64,000 nt of DNA from an uncultured bacterium (GCA_905214525.1 CAJMMN010000012.1:1-64000); one strand, 5' to 3'; positions 17,559-27,097 are shown, counted from the first letter of the stretch. A program made the numbers and translations. Notes: generated by a model from the letters alone, not told the origin.

Positions 17559-18884
17559 ATGAAGGATAAGCTCAATATTGTGATCGTTGGCGGCGGCTCT
17601 ACGTGGTGCCCTGGCATTCTTAAGGCCCTGACCAAGCACATGGACATTCTGCCGCTGAACCGCGTGATGCTTTATGACATCGATGCCGAGCGTCAGCGTC
17701 CGATCGGCGAGTTTGGCAAGATCCTCTTCGCCGAGGAGGAGCCCGGTGTGGAGTTTGGTTACACCACCGATAAGGACGAGGCTTACACCGACGTCGACTT
17801 TGTGCTCTGCCAGATTCGTACCGGCGGCTACGAGATGCGTAGCAAGGACGAGAAGATTCCGCTGCATATGGGAATCATCGGCCAGGAAACGGTGGGCCCT
17901 GGCGGCATGGCTTACGGTATGCGCTCCATGCATGACATGGTTGAGATCGTCAACGACGTTCGCGCTCATAGCCCGGAGGCGTGGATTATCAACTACACCA
18001 ACCCGGCTGCTATTGTGGCATATGGTCTCGAGCGCGTCCTGCCCGATGAGCATCGCGTCCTCAACATCTGCGACCAGCCTGTCAACCTCATGCGCTCTTA
18101 CGGTCGCCTGCTCGGTCGCGATATGAGCAAGACGGAGCCCGTGTACTTCGGCCTCAATCACTTCGGTTGGTTCAAGCACATCTACGATGAAGAGGGCCAT
18201 GACCTCGTCCCGCAGATTAAGGAATACACGGAGAAGAACGGCTTCCTTCCTGCCGATGCCGAGCAGCGTGACCAGTCCTGGCTTGATACCTACGCCATGG
18301 TCAAGGACATGCTCGAGGACTTCCCCGACTATCTGCCCAACACTTATCTGCAGTACTATCTGTATCCCGAGTACAAGGTCGCTCACCTCGACCCCGACTA
18401 CACTCGCTCCGACGAGGTTATCAACGGTCGTGAAAAGCGCGTGTTCGCCGAGTGCGAGCGTGTTGCCAAAGTCGGCACCGCAAAGAACTCCTCGGTTGTG
18501 CAAAACGACGCTCATGGCGATATGATCGTGGAAATCACCTCGGCCATTTATCGCAACACCAACAAGACCTTCATTGTCATCGTGCCCAACAACGGCATTA
18601 TCGAGGGCATGCCCGATGACGCCATGGTCGAGGTCGCGGCAAGCGTGGGCGCCAATGGCCCGCAGCCCTATGCTGTTGGCAAGATCGGTACCTTCTATCG
18701 CGGCCTTATGGAGAACCAGTACGCCTATGAGCGCCTGACTGTTGAGGCTTGGATGGAGGGTTCCTACGAGAAGGCTCTGCAGGCACTCACGCTTAATCGT
18801 CTGGTCGGTGACGCAAAGAAGGCTCGCAAAGTGCTCGACAAGCTCATCGAGGCCAATAAGGATTACTGGCCGGAGCTTAAGTAG
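17559..18884 (+). CDS. GH4 6-phospho-alpha-glucosidase (maltose-6-phosphate type)
   Basis: A 441-residue NAD- and metal-dependent glycosidase. VGGGSTWCPG forms the dinucleotide site. Cys171-Asp172 in NICDQPV and His201 in LNHFGWF match the metal ligands and catalytic Asp known from GlvA/MalH; the Cys-Asp pair is typical of the alpha-glucosidase branch, whereas the beta branch usually has Asn there. It hydrolyses the 6-phospho-glucoside delivered by the PTS permease encoded next. A clear hairpin between the two genes could reduce transcription of the permease. Substrate assignment (maltose, trehalulose-type or other alpha-glucosides) is inferred from motifs and context. Confidence 0.88.
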   Translation: MKDKLNIVIVGGGSTWCPGILKALTKHMDILPLNRVMLYDIDAERQRPIGEFGKILFAEEEPGVEFGYTTDKDEAYTDVDFVLCQIRTGGYEMRSKDEKIPLHMGIIGQETVGPGGMAYGMRSMHDMVEIVNDVRAHSPEAWIINYTNPAAIVAYGLERVLPDEHRVLNICDQPVNLMRSYGRLLGRDMSKTEPVYFGLNHFGWFKHIYDEEGHDLVPQIKEYTEKNGFLPADAEQRDQSWLDTYAMVKDMLEDFPDYLPNTYLQYYLYPEYKVAHLDPDYTRSDEVINGREKRVFAECERVAKVGTAKNSSVVQNDAHGDMIVEITSAIYRNTNKTFIVIVPNNGIIEGMPDDAMVEVAASVGANGPQPYAVGKIGTFYRGLMENQYAYERLTVEAWMEGSYEKALQALTLNRLVGDAKKARKVLDKLIEANKDYWPELK

Positions 18885-18913
18885 CTAGTTCCATAGCGCT
18901 TGATAACTGTTAT

Positions 18914-18952
18914 GGGGCGTGTGGGTTGTAGAACTGCACGCCCCGTTTCTTT
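18914..18952 (+). terminator. Hairpin between GH4 and PTS genes
   Basis: GGGGCGTG (18914-18921) and CACGCCCC (18937-18944) followed by GTTTCTTT. Placed inside the operon, so it may act as a partial terminator or a stabiliser of the upstream message end. Confidence 0.6.
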
Positions 18953-18966
18953 AAGAGGGGTATCCC

Positions 18967-20529
18967 ATGAACAAAGATGAGCTGCTGGCAAAGTTCCAGC
19001 GTCTGGGCAAAGTCCTCATGACGCCTGTCCTGATCCTGCCAATCGCCGGCATCCTTCAGGGCTTTGGCAATGCCTTTACCAGCCCCACCCTTACGGCAGC
19101 TGTTCCCTGGCTTGCTGCTCCGGGCTTTGCGATCTTCTTTTCGATTCTCAAGGCCGCTGCCAGCATCGTTATGAACAACATCCCGGTTATCTTCTCGATT
19201 TGTCTCGCCTATGGCTTCGCCAAGTCCGAGAAGGCTACCGCGGCGCTTTGTGGCTTTTTGGGCTACATGTGCATGAACTCCGTGATGGGCACGTTCCTTA
19301 CGGCGACTGGTGTCATCGATCCCGCGAATCTTACGACGGGCCAGAGCACGATCCTCGGTATCACCACGCTCGACACTGGCGTTATCGGCGGTCTTCTGGT
19401 GGGCGCAATCGTCGCATGGTTGCATAACCGTTACTACAAGATTGAGCTGCCTGCCGTGTTCTCCATTTTCAACGGCACGCGCTTTATCCCGGCGGTGACG
19501 CTGCTCTCATGCAGCATCCTCGCATTGGTCATGTCCTTTGTTTTCCCGTTTATTCAGAACGCTCTCGGTGCGCTGTCCGAGTTCATCAAGACTACGGGTG
19601 CCTTTGGTGCATTTGTCTACGGCGCCGGCGAGCGCATGCTCCTGCCTTTTGGCCTGCATCACTTTGTCTATTTGCCGTTCTTCTTCACGTCGCTCGGTGG
19701 CGTCGAGACCATCGACGGCCAGACTGTTCAGGGCGCTATCAATATCTACAACGCGATCCTGGGCTCTCCCAGCACGCCGTTTAACATCGAGGTCAGCCGT
19801 TTTGTCATGAACGGCAAGGTTATCTTCGCCATGTTCGGCCTGCCTGGCGCTGCGCTCGCCTTCTACAAGACGGCGCTTCCCAAGAATAAGAAGAAGACCG
19901 CAGCGCTCATGATTGCCATCGTGGTGCCTTGCATCCTCTCCGGCATTACCGAGCCGCTCGAGTACTCCTTCCTGTTTATCGCGCCCATCCTCTACGTGTT
20001 CCACGCTCTCATGGCTGGTCTTGCCTATGCGCTGACCTATATCCTGCAGTTCAACGTGGCTGGCTCCGCGTCCTTCGGCGGCCCGCTCTTGTCGTTGATC
20101 TTTAACGGCATTATGGGTGCAGCCAAGGGCTCCAACTGGCAGGTTATCCTGTTCCTCGGCCCCATCTACTTCGTGGTGTACTACTTCGTCTTCAAGTTCA
20201 TCATTCTTAAGAAGGACCTTAAGACTCCCGGCCGCGAGGAAGAGTCCGACGATGAGGCAGAAAAGGCTCCCAAGACCGTGATTAGCGACCTCATTCCCGC
20301 CATCGTTGAGGCAGTGGGCGGCGACAACAATATTAAGTCTGTCGAGGCCTGCTTCACCCGTCTGCGCATCCAGCTCAATGACTGTGACAAGGTGGTTGAT
20401 GACGCCGAGTTTACCGAAAAGCTCGAAGCGCGTGGCATCGTGCATGTCAACGGCGGCGTGCAGATTGTCTACGGCAACATGGCATCTAACTACGCAACCC
20501 AGATGCGCGAGCTGCTGGGTATGGAGTAA
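18967..20529 (+). CDS. PTS permease EIICB, glucose/maltose (alpha-glucoside) family
   Basis: A 520-residue membrane permease that imports and phosphorylates a sugar. The EIIC domain (residues 1 to about 410) has the glucose-superfamily N-terminus (RLGKVLMTPVLILPIAGILQG) and the substrate motif GITEPLEYSFLF. The C-terminal EIIB domain contains EACFTRLR, with Cys462 as the phosphorylated residue. No EIIA domain is present, so an EIIA from elsewhere must supply phosphate. Position after the GH4 gene indicates an alpha-glucoside substrate, as for GlvC/MalX relatives. Confidence 0.92.
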   Translation: MNKDELLAKFQRLGKVLMTPVLILPIAGILQGFGNAFTSPTLTAAVPWLAAPGFAIFFSILKAAASIVMNNIPVIFSICLAYGFAKSEKATAALCGFLGYMCMNSVMGTFLTATGVIDPANLTTGQSTILGITTLDTGVIGGLLVGAIVAWLHNRYYKIELPAVFSIFNGTRFIPAVTLLSCSILALVMSFVFPFIQNALGALSEFIKTTGAFGAFVYGAGERMLLPFGLHHFVYLPFFFTSLGGVETIDGQTVQGAINIYNAILGSPSTPFNIEVSRFVMNGKVIFAMFGLPGAALAFYKTALPKNKKKTAALMIAIVVPCILSGITEPLEYSFLFIAPILYVFHALMAGLAYALTYILQFNVAGSASFGGPLLSLIFNGIMGAAKGSNWQVILFLGPIYFVVYYFVFKFIILKKDLKTPGREEESDDEAEKAPKTVISDLIPAIVEAVGGDNNIKSVEACFTRLRIQLNDCDKVVDDAEFTEKLEARGIVHVNGGVQIVYGNMASNYATQMRELLGME

Positions 20530-20559
20530 ACGACTCGCATATCTATAAAATCCAGTATA

Positions 20560-20596
20560 AAAGGCGGCGGCAGACAATGCGTCTGCCGCCGCCTTT
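20560..20596 (+). terminator. Strong terminator after the PTS gene
   Basis: 16-bp perfect stem (arms 20560-20575 and 20581-20596) with a 5-base loop and a short T tract in the descending arm. Beyond it, 20614-20638 contains a second inverted repeat (TTTCGTGT and ACACGAAA); no gene is seen before 20758. Confidence 0.85.
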
Positions 20597-20757
20597 GAGG
20601 TGCCCCGCGCACATTTCGTGTACTTCGGATACACGAAAACTGGAAAATCGTGCATTCGAAGTACATGAGATCGAACCACAGCTAAAGGGGCTGGCTTAGC
20701 CTGTCGTCAGGTAAGCGTCGCGACTGGAACGATAGACGTTTTAGAGGGAACCTCGCT

Positions 20758-21993
20758 CTACGCCCTTGCCCGCCTGCGCTCCCAGCGAGCCAACTTAATC
20801 GTCACCAGCGTAAGCGCCCAGGCGACAAGCGAGAACGCGGCTCCCACGGCGCCCACGTACGCAATACCAATGCTGCTTACCACGGCGCCGCCCACTGCGG
20901 TGCCAAACGAGATGCCGACGTTAAACGCCATGGGTTCAACCGAACTTGCAAGTACCATCGACTTGGGATGGCGGCTGCGTGCCACGTCCATAAAGTGTGT
21001 GATGCACGAGACCGAGAATAGGTACATGAGCATTGCCAGGCTAAAGACAAAGATGAGCGCGAGCGGCATGGCGGCGCCCACGGCAAACAGCCCAAGCAGT
21101 GCCGCCGCTTGCAGCACAAACGTAACAAGCAGCGCCTTCATGCCAAAACGCGCATCGATCCATCCGCCCAGGATGTTCGAGATCAGGCAGAACACGCCGT
21201 AGGCCATAAGCGTGGTGCTCGCCTGAACGGTGCCCATGCCCAGCACCTGCTCAAGATAGGGCGTCACATAGCCGTAGAACACATAGACCGAGCCCACGCC
21301 AAACAAAAAGATGAGCATGCCGGTGATGATGCTCGGCTCGCGTAGCAGACCCGCCTGCTCGCGAAAGGTGGCAGGCTCGTCGGTTTGCCCGGCGCGCGGC
21401 ATAAACGCCACGAGCGCTCCGCAGATCAGAACGGCAAAGGTAAGCGTGCCGTACATGGCAACGTGCCAGTCGAGCGTGTCGGCCACAAACTTGCCGACCG
21501 AAGTGACAAAGACCATCGCCACGGAAAACGCACCATATACCACCGAGATGGCAAGCGAAGTTTGCTGCGGGGACAGAAGCTCGGGGATGTACGTCACGCC
21601 CACGGCGAGCAGCGCGCCCGAGACAGAGCCCAGGACAATGCGCGAGATAAACAGCACCTGGAAGTTGGGCGCCAACGCCATGACCAAGTTGCCGAGCACA
21701 AAGATGATGCTATAGCACACGAGCAGCTGGTAGCGGCGGAAGTGGCCCGTGCTGAGCGCAAGCACCGGCGTCGCGATGGCGTAGACGAGCGCGAACACGC
21801 TGATGAGCTGGCCCGCAGTAGCAAGTGATACGTCGAGTTCCGTCGCCAAATCACTTTCGATGCCGATGACCACGAACTCGGAGCAGCCGAGTGAGAATCC
21901 CAGCAGCACGAGCAGCGCCAGGCAGAGCTTGGTGCGCGCGGGGGAGAGCGCGGCGGCGGTTGACTTACTTTTAGGCGTGGTTGCGGCGGTCAA
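20758..21993 (-). CDS. MFS transporter, sugar-efflux/AraJ-like (DHA1)
   Basis: A 12-helix major facilitator of about 411 residues (LCLALLVLLGFSLGCSEFVVIGIESDLATELDVSLATAGQLISVFALVYAIATPVLA is the typical start of the AraJ/sugar-efflux group). The reading frame continues upstream, but a GGAG site lies 8 bases before the TTG at 21993, which is the preferred start; a GTG at 22002 is an alternative. It stands alone and is divergent from the LpdD-isomerase fusion. Substrate unknown; drug or sugar efflux are typical. Confidence 0.83.
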   Translation of the reverse strand: MTAATTPKSKSTAAALSPARTKLCLALLVLLGFSLGCSEFVVIGIESDLATELDVSLATAGQLISVFALVYAIATPVLALSTGHFRRYQLLVCYSIIFVLGNLVMALAPNFQVLFISRIVLGSVSGALLAVGVTYIPELLSPQQTSLAISVVYGAFSVAMVFVTSVGKFVADTLDWHVAMYGTLTFAVLICGALVAFMPRAGQTDEPATFREQAGLLREPSIITGMLIFLFGVGSVYVFYGYVTPYLEQVLGMGTVQASTTLMAYGVFCLISNILGGWIDARFGMKALLVTFVLQAAALLGLFAVGAAMPLALIFVFSLAMLMYLFSVSCITHFMDVARSRHPKSMVLASSVEPMAFNVGISFGTAVGGAVVSSIGIAYVGAVGAAFSLVAWALTLVTIKLARWERRRARA

Positions 21994-22158
21994 GGTTGTC
22001 ACTCCAATGTCGCATGAATAAGCGGGATTCAACCCCTGCAACTCTAACAGAATGTGTCAGGTGCCTGCCCCCCCCCTTTGTCGCAGGCTGCGCTTGCCTG
22101 TATAGTCGCAATACAGGCGAAGATGGTCTCAGGTACATCGCGGGTGACAGGAGATCCC

Positions 22159-23106
22159 ATGGGTATGCACACGATAAAGATTGCGGTGGGCGAGGGCAAG
22201 TTTGCGCTCGAGGCCCAGCTGACGGTGACGCCGCGGGGCATGGCGGTGTGCGCCTGCTCGCCGGAGTACGCGCATCTGGGCGCCACGGCGCAGGCCATTC
22301 CGCGCCCCGAGCCCGGTCGCACGGCGACGGTGAGCATCCTGGCCGTTCCGTGCCATCGCGACGAGATTCCAGCGCACGATATCGCGGCGGCGTTGGCCAC
22401 GCGCTTTGGCGTGCCGGTCGTTGCAAGCACGGGTTTTCATGTTGAACAGGCGAGCGGGGACGACCTGCAGCGCGTACTCGACACCACCAAGGAGCTCACC
22501 GCCGCGCTCGAGAAAGCCGCCACGCGCATTCTGCGTGCCGGCTGGGATGAGGGCGGCGCGGGCGCCGAGGTCGTGGCGGTCGATGCCGCGACCGGCGAGA
22601 CGCTTGACCCCGTTGACCGCATCGAGGCCCATACCGGCGAGGGCATCCTGCATCAGGCATTTCTGACGCTTTTAGTCGAGGGCCGGGGCGAAGACGCGCG
22701 TCTGCTGCTCTGTCGTCGCAGTCCGCTCAAGCGCCTGTGGGGCGGGGTGCTGGCCGATAGCTGCGCCGGCCATCCGCTCCCCGGGGAAGACGTCGCGGCC
22801 GCCACGGCGCGTCGCATCAACGAAGAGCTTGGCATTACGCGCGAGCCCGATCAGCTCAAGCACCTCGGACACGTGGTGTACCGCGAGGACCACGGCGACG
22901 GCCGCTGTGAGTGCGAATGGTGCGAGGTGTTCGCAGCCCATGTTGCGCCGGGCGAGCTGCATATCAACCAAGAGGAGATCTCGGAGGTGCGCCGCGTGGC
23001 GCCCTCCGAGCTCAAAGGCTACCTGCGGGGTCACCCCGAGCAGCTGGCCCCCTGGCTCCGCGAGGCCCTCAGCGACCCATCCATCCGTACGGCCCTCGCT
23101 ATGTAA
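22159..23106 (+). CDS. Fusion: LpdD-like prFMN chaperone domain + type-1 isopentenyl-diphosphate isomerase (Nudix)
   Basis: A 315-residue two-domain protein. Residues 1 to about 120 resemble LpdD, the small third component of gallate decarboxylase clusters (YAHLGATAQAIPRP, ATVSILAVPCHRDE, VVASTGFHVEQAS). Residues 135-315 are a type-1 IPP isomerase-like Nudix domain: the metal ligands equivalent to E. coli Idi H25, H32, H69, E114 and E116 are present (H158, H165, H205, E251, E253), with a Nudix box at 204-226. At the catalytic Cys position the sequence is SCAGHP, so the Cys (C202) is displaced by one residue and Ala203 takes its place. ATG 22159 follows AGGAG. Downstream lie UbiD and UbiX, which need a dimethylallyl donor and handle prFMN. 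It may be an isomerase or a phosphohydrolase acting on the prenyl diphosphate. Confidence 0.8.
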   Translation: MGMHTIKIAVGEGKFALEAQLTVTPRGMAVCACSPEYAHLGATAQAIPRPEPGRTATVSILAVPCHRDEIPAHDIAAALATRFGVPVVASTGFHVEQASGDDLQRVLDTTKELTAALEKAATRILRAGWDEGGAGAEVVAVDAATGETLDPVDRIEAHTGEGILHQAFLTLLVEGRGEDARLLLCRRSPLKRLWGGVLADSCAGHPLPGEDVAAATARRINEELGITREPDQLKHLGHVVYREDHGDGRCECEWCEVFAAHVAPGELHINQEEISEVRRVAPSELKGYLRGHPEQLAPWLREALSDPSIRTALAM

Positions 23107-23131
23107 CAAAGGTACAGTCCCTTTGCCATAT
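23101..23131. repeat. Palindromic repeat, copy D (degenerate)
   Basis: A diverged copy (ATGTAACAAAGGTACAG then TCCCTTTGCCATAT) that overlaps the last codons of the fusion gene and directly abuts the 61-base repeat. Confidence 0.65.
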
Positions 23132-23192
23132 CCAAACCGTCACAACATTCGATGAAAATCTCGAAAACGAGGAAAAGCGTCGAATGTTGTGA
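23132..23192. repeat. 61-base repeat, copy 1
   Basis: Identical over 61 of 61 bases and in the same orientation to 28011-28071. Each contains a 13-base inverted repeat (TCACAACATTCGA and TCGAATGTTGTGA). The gap 23107-23350 holds this and copy D, no gene. Confidence 0.9.
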
Positions 23193-23350
23193 TGGTTTTT
23201 GTCCAGGGGATCGCTTCCCATCCAGAAATCCCGCTTGACTGTATTGCAACAACACAGCGCAACGTAGGGAGTGTCCAATAACGGGCACTCCCTTTTGCTG
23301 TAGCGGCACACGCCGCGGCGCCGGGTGCCCCCAACAAGAAAGGTGGGGAG

Positions 23351-24808
23351 ATGGAAGCGGAAAAGAAGGCGTTTAAGATCACCAAGCGCGAAATTGGCTT
23401 TGTGTTGGGTATCGTTGTCTTTTTGCTGGTGAAGTTTCTTCCTTTGGCGGAGCTGAGCTCGACGGTCGAGCTTACGGTCGGCGGTCAGACCTGTCTGGCG
23501 TTGACGCTCGCCACGGTGGTGTTCTGGGCGTGTGGCGTGGCACAGCCGGGCTTTGTGGGCCTGCTCTACTGCGCGCTGCTCGTTCTGTTCAAGGTGTGCG
23601 TGGACGACACGGGCGCCGCGAGCATCTCGGCGACGGTCGCCTCCACGTTTAGCTCGTGGACCAAAGCCACCATGTGGCTCGTCATTGGCGCCTACCTCAT
23701 CGCCAGCGCGGTCAAGGAGTCGGGCCTGGGCGAGCGCATCGCCTATGCGTTTATGCTCAAGTTCGTGCGCGATGCCAAGTCGCTCATCATCTCGATCTTC
23801 GCGCTCACCTTTGTGCTGTCGCTGCTGATCCCGCACCCGTTTCCCCGCGCCTTCCTCATCCTCGCCGTCGTCTCGGTCATCGCCGAGTCCGCCGGCTACG
23901 GGGACGACGACAAGGGTAAGCTCGGCTTCCTCGTGTTTGCCGCTGCCGCCCCGGGCTCCATGTTCTTCCTGACGGGCGACTCCACGCTCAACCCGCTCGT
24001 TGCACAGTACAGCGCCGAGGCCGGCGGCATGAGCCCGTCCTTTATCGACTGGTTCCTGTACATGAGCGTGCCCATGCTGGTTGCGCTGCTGTGCACCCTG
24101 TTCCTGGGCCTGTTCCTCTTTAAGCCCAGCAAGGAGCTCGTCTACGATCGCGAGCAGATCGTGGCCAAGCAGGCCGCGCTCGGCAAGCTCTCCGTCAAGG
24201 AGATCCGCACCATCGTGTGGCTTGTCATCGCCATCGCGCTGTGGCTTACCGTTTCGGGCGATTACATCGGCTGGGTGACACTTGCCATCGGCGTTTCTCT
24301 CGCCATGCCCATCATCGGCGAGGTCCTCACCCCCGCCAGCTGGAACGCTGTCGACATCAAGTCCCTCATGTTCCTGACGGCTGCCATGGCCGTGGGCTCC
24401 GTGGGCGGTGCCACCGGCATGAACGCCTGGATCGCCGATGTCGTGCTTCCCAGCTCCGTGCCCGAGAACATCTTCCTGTTCGCCCTGCTTGTCGCCGCGC
24501 TCTCCATGGTTATCCATATGTTCATGGGCTCGGTCATGGCCGTGCTCGGTGTGTGCGTGCCGGCGTTCATCAGCTTCGCGGCCGGCTCCAGCGTAAGCCC
24601 GCTCGCCGTGGCGCTCATCGTCTTCACGTCCATCAACATCCACTACATCCTGCCGTTCCATAACCTGCCGATCCTTATCGGCGAGGGCAAGGACGCCGGC
24701 GGCTACACCTCCAAAGAGGCCATGCGCATGGGCATTCCCCTCACTGCGGTTGTCTTTATCGTCGTGCTGGTCGAGGCTGCCTGGTTCCACCTCTTTGGCC
24801 TGATGTAA
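23351..24808 (+). CDS. SLC13/DASS-family anion transporter
   Basis: A 485-residue membrane protein with about 12 hydrophobic segments, resembling divalent-anion:sodium symporters and related anion permeases (GSMFFLTGDSTLNPLV and MFLTAAMAVGSVGGATGMNAWIAD fall in the two repeated substrate-binding regions; VFTSINIHYILPFHNLPILIGEG near the end is typical). GTGGGGAG precedes the ATG. Being next to ubiD and ubiX, it most likely brings in the carboxylic acid used by the decarboxylase or exchanges acid for product; that role is inferred from position. Confidence 0.85.
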   Translation: MEAEKKAFKITKREIGFVLGIVVFLLVKFLPLAELSSTVELTVGGQTCLALTLATVVFWACGVAQPGFVGLLYCALLVLFKVCVDDTGAASISATVASTFSSWTKATMWLVIGAYLIASAVKESGLGERIAYAFMLKFVRDAKSLIISIFALTFVLSLLIPHPFPRAFLILAVVSVIAESAGYGDDDKGKLGFLVFAAAAPGSMFFLTGDSTLNPLVAQYSAEAGGMSPSFIDWFLYMSVPMLVALLCTLFLGLFLFKPSKELVYDREQIVAKQAALGKLSVKEIRTIVWLVIAIALWLTVSGDYIGWVTLAIGVSLAMPIIGEVLTPASWNAVDIKSLMFLTAAMAVGSVGGATGMNAWIADVVLPSSVPENIFLFALLVAALSMVIHMFMGSVMAVLGVCVPAFISFAAGSSVSPLAVALIVFTSINIHYILPFHNLPILIGEGKDAGGYTSKEAMRMGIPLTAVVFIVVLVEAAWFHLFGLM

Positions 24809-24905
24809 ACGGTCGAGCGCCTCATCTATGAGCGCCGCGGCCCCACTACGTTACCCAGCCCGGCGGCATCCCCGCCGCCGGGCACTCTCCCGAAAGGAGC
24901 ATGCT

Positions 24906-26393
24906 ATGTCCACTACCGATGCTTCCCAGATCCACGACCTGCGCTCCGCACTCGACTTTTTGCGCGAGATGCCGGGCCAGCTGCTCGAGACCGACACCCA
25001 GGTCGACCCGGACGCCGAGGTCTCGGGTGTCTATCGTCACGTCGGTGCCGGCGGCACCGTTATGCGCCCGACCAAAGAGGGCCCGGCGATGGTCTTCAAC
25101 AACGTCAAGGGCTTTGACGATGCCAAGGTCTGCATCGGCATGCTTGCCAGCCGCAAGCGCGTTGCCGCCCTGCTCGACCTGGACGAGGAGCACCTGGGCC
25201 TCGAAATCGGCAAGCGCTTCGAGAACCTGATCGCGCCCGAGCAGATCGCCGAGGGTGCGCACGTCGACTGCCAGGAGGTCGTGTACAAGGCGACCGACGA
25301 GGGCTTTGACCTGCGCAAGATCGTCCCCGCTCCCACCAACACGCCCGTCGACGGCGGCCCCTACATCACCATGGGCCTCGCCTATGGCACGAGCCCCGAC
25401 GGCTCCCAGTCCGACGTGACCATCCACCGCTTCTCCTGCGTCGACAAGGACAAGCTCGCCATGTGGATCACCCCGGGCAGCCGTCACCTTGGCGCCTTTT
25501 TTGACGAGTACTGCCAGCGCGGCGAGGACATGCCCATCTCCATCTCCATCGGCTTGGACCCCGCCGTGTACATGTGCTGCGGCTTCGAGGCTCCCACCAC
25601 GCCGCTCGGCTTTAACGAGCTGCAGATCGCCGGCGCCCTGCGCGGCCACGCCGTCGAGCTTGCCGACTGCATCACCGTTCCGCAGAAGTGCATTGCCAAT
25701 GCCGAGTACGTGCTCGAGGGCTACCTCATGCACGACGAGACCATCAACGAGGATGTCAACGGCCACGGCTATGCCATGCCCGAGTTCCCCGGCTACACCG
25801 GTGGCGCCAAGGTCTGCCCGGTGATCAAGATCACCGCCGTCACCACACGCGTCAATCCCATCATGGAGAGCTGCATCGGTCCTTCGCACGAGCACGTGTC
25901 CATGGCCGGTATCCCCACCGAGGCTTCCATCTACAAGATGGTCGAGACCGCTATCCCGGGCCGCCTGCTCAACGTTCACGCCGCCCCCTGCGGCGGCGGC
26001 AAGTTCGTTGCCATCATGCAGTTCAAGAAGTCGAGCAAAAATGACGAGGGCCGTCAGCGCAACGCCGCCATGCTCGCCTTCTCGGCATTCTCCGAGCTCA
26101 AGCATGTGATCCTGGTTGACGAAGACGTTGACATCTTCGACATGAGCGACGTGATGTGGGCCATGACCACGCGCTTCCAGGCCGACGTGGACCTCATCAC
26201 CATCCCCGGCTGCCACTGTCACGTGCTCGACCCGTCCAACGACCCCGCGTTCGATCCTTCGATCCGCGAGCACGGCATCGCCTGCAAGGCCATCTTCGAC
26301 TGCACGGTTCCGTTCGACCTCAAGAAGAATTTCATCCGCTCGCAGTTCATGGAGATCGACACAGATAAGTGGGCAGCAGAGCTCGCTTTCTAG
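24906..26393 (+). CDS. UbiD-family prFMN-dependent (de)carboxylase, gallate-decarboxylase-like
   Basis: A 495-residue UbiD-type enzyme that uses prenylated FMN and a divalent metal to remove (or add) CO2 on an aromatic or alpha,beta-unsaturated acid. Conserved blocks include DVTIHRFSCVDKDKLAMW (Arg175), NELQIAGALRG, and NAEYVLEGYL (Glu267, Glu271), which cover the Arg-Glu-Glu active-site region of the family. The frame extends further upstream, but ATG 24906 has AGGAG six bases before it. Neighbouring ubiX and the LpdD-like domain resemble the lpdB-lpdC-lpdD set of gallate decarboxylase, so a hydroxybenzoate is a fair guess; the true substrate is not readable. Confidence 0.9.
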   Translation: MSTTDASQIHDLRSALDFLREMPGQLLETDTQVDPDAEVSGVYRHVGAGGTVMRPTKEGPAMVFNNVKGFDDAKVCIGMLASRKRVAALLDLDEEHLGLEIGKRFENLIAPEQIAEGAHVDCQEVVYKATDEGFDLRKIVPAPTNTPVDGGPYITMGLAYGTSPDGSQSDVTIHRFSCVDKDKLAMWITPGSRHLGAFFDEYCQRGEDMPISISIGLDPAVYMCCGFEAPTTPLGFNELQIAGALRGHAVELADCITVPQKCIANAEYVLEGYLMHDETINEDVNGHGYAMPEFPGYTGGAKVCPVIKITAVTTRVNPIMESCIGPSHEHVSMAGIPTEASIYKMVETAIPGRLLNVHAAPCGGGKFVAIMQFKKSSKNDEGRQRNAAMLAFSAFSELKHVILVDEDVDIFDMSDVMWAMTTRFQADVDLITIPGCHCHVLDPSNDPAFDPSIREHGIACKAIFDCTVPFDLKKNFIRSQFMEIDTDKWAAELAF

Positions 26394-26426
26394 TGCGTAG
26401 CCCTATCAAGTAGTCAAGGAGTTGTC

Positions 26427-27005
26427 ATGCCTGAGTCTTCTGTCCGTCCCCGTCGCATTGTCGTTGGCGTGTCTGGCGCCAGCGGCGCTGCGCTGGGTCT
26501 CGAGTGTCTCAAGTGCCTGCGTCAGGCCGGTGCCGAGTCGGCGCTTGTCGTCACGCGTGGGGGAGAGATCACCATCGAGCAGGAGCTCGGCATGACGCTC
26601 GACGAGTTTGCCGCGCATGCCGATGTGGTCTACGACAACAAGAACATTGGCGCCGCCATCGCAAGCGGCACCTATCCGGTCGACGGCATGATCGTGGCGC
26701 CCTGCTCCATGAAGACGCTCGCCGGCATCGCGAGCGGCTACAGCGAAAACCTGTTGCTGCGCGCGGCCGATGTTCAGATGAAAGAGCAGCGCCGCCTGGT
26801 GCTCATGGTGCGCGAGACGCCCTTCAGCGCCATTCACATCGACAACATGGCGCGCCTGGCGCGCGTGCCGGGCGTCATGCTCATGCCGCCCATGCTTACG
26901 TTTTACAACGGCCCCGCCACGCTCGATGACGCGGTGCATCACATCGCCGCCAAGGCGCTCGAGGCCGTCGGCGTGTCATGTGCAAACTATAAGCGCTGGT
27001 CATAG
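26427..27005 (+). CDS. ubiX: UbiX-family flavin prenyltransferase
   Basis: A 192-residue flavoprotein that transfers a dimethylallyl group to FMN to make prFMN for UbiD. GVSGASG (residues 14-20) is the FMN-binding start, and PCSMKTLAGIASGYSENLLLRAADV and RETPFSAIHIDNMARLARVPGVMLMPPMLTFYN are the conserved prenyl and phosphate binding stretches. It begins 33 bases after the ubiD stop with AAGGAG, so the two are co-transcribed. Its donor is the monophosphate (DMAP) in characterised bacterial enzymes, which bears on the role of the fused Nudix/isomerase domain upstream. Confidence 0.94.
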   Translation: MPESSVRPRRIVVGVSGASGAALGLECLKCLRQAGAESALVVTRGGEITIEQELGMTLDEFAAHADVVYDNKNIGAAIASGTYPVDGMIVAPCSMKTLAGIASGYSENLLLRAADVQMKEQRRLVLMVRETPFSAIHIDNMARLARVPGVMLMPPMLTFYNGPATLDDAVHHIAAKALEAVGVSCANYKRWS

Positions 27006-27037
27006 GCGTCTTTAGGGTAGGATACGAGTAGTGTTTG

Positions 27038-27070
27038 AGCCCGCTGCCCCTGTGGGCGGCGGGCTTTGTG
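27038..27070 (+). terminator. Hairpin after ubiX
   Basis: AGCCCGC (27038-27044) and GCGGGCT (27059-27065) with extra G/C pairing inside; the T tract is short. It separates ubiX from the MerR gene. Confidence 0.5.
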
Positions 27071-27097
27071 CGCTAAAAGGATGTGCCGGGAGGACTT

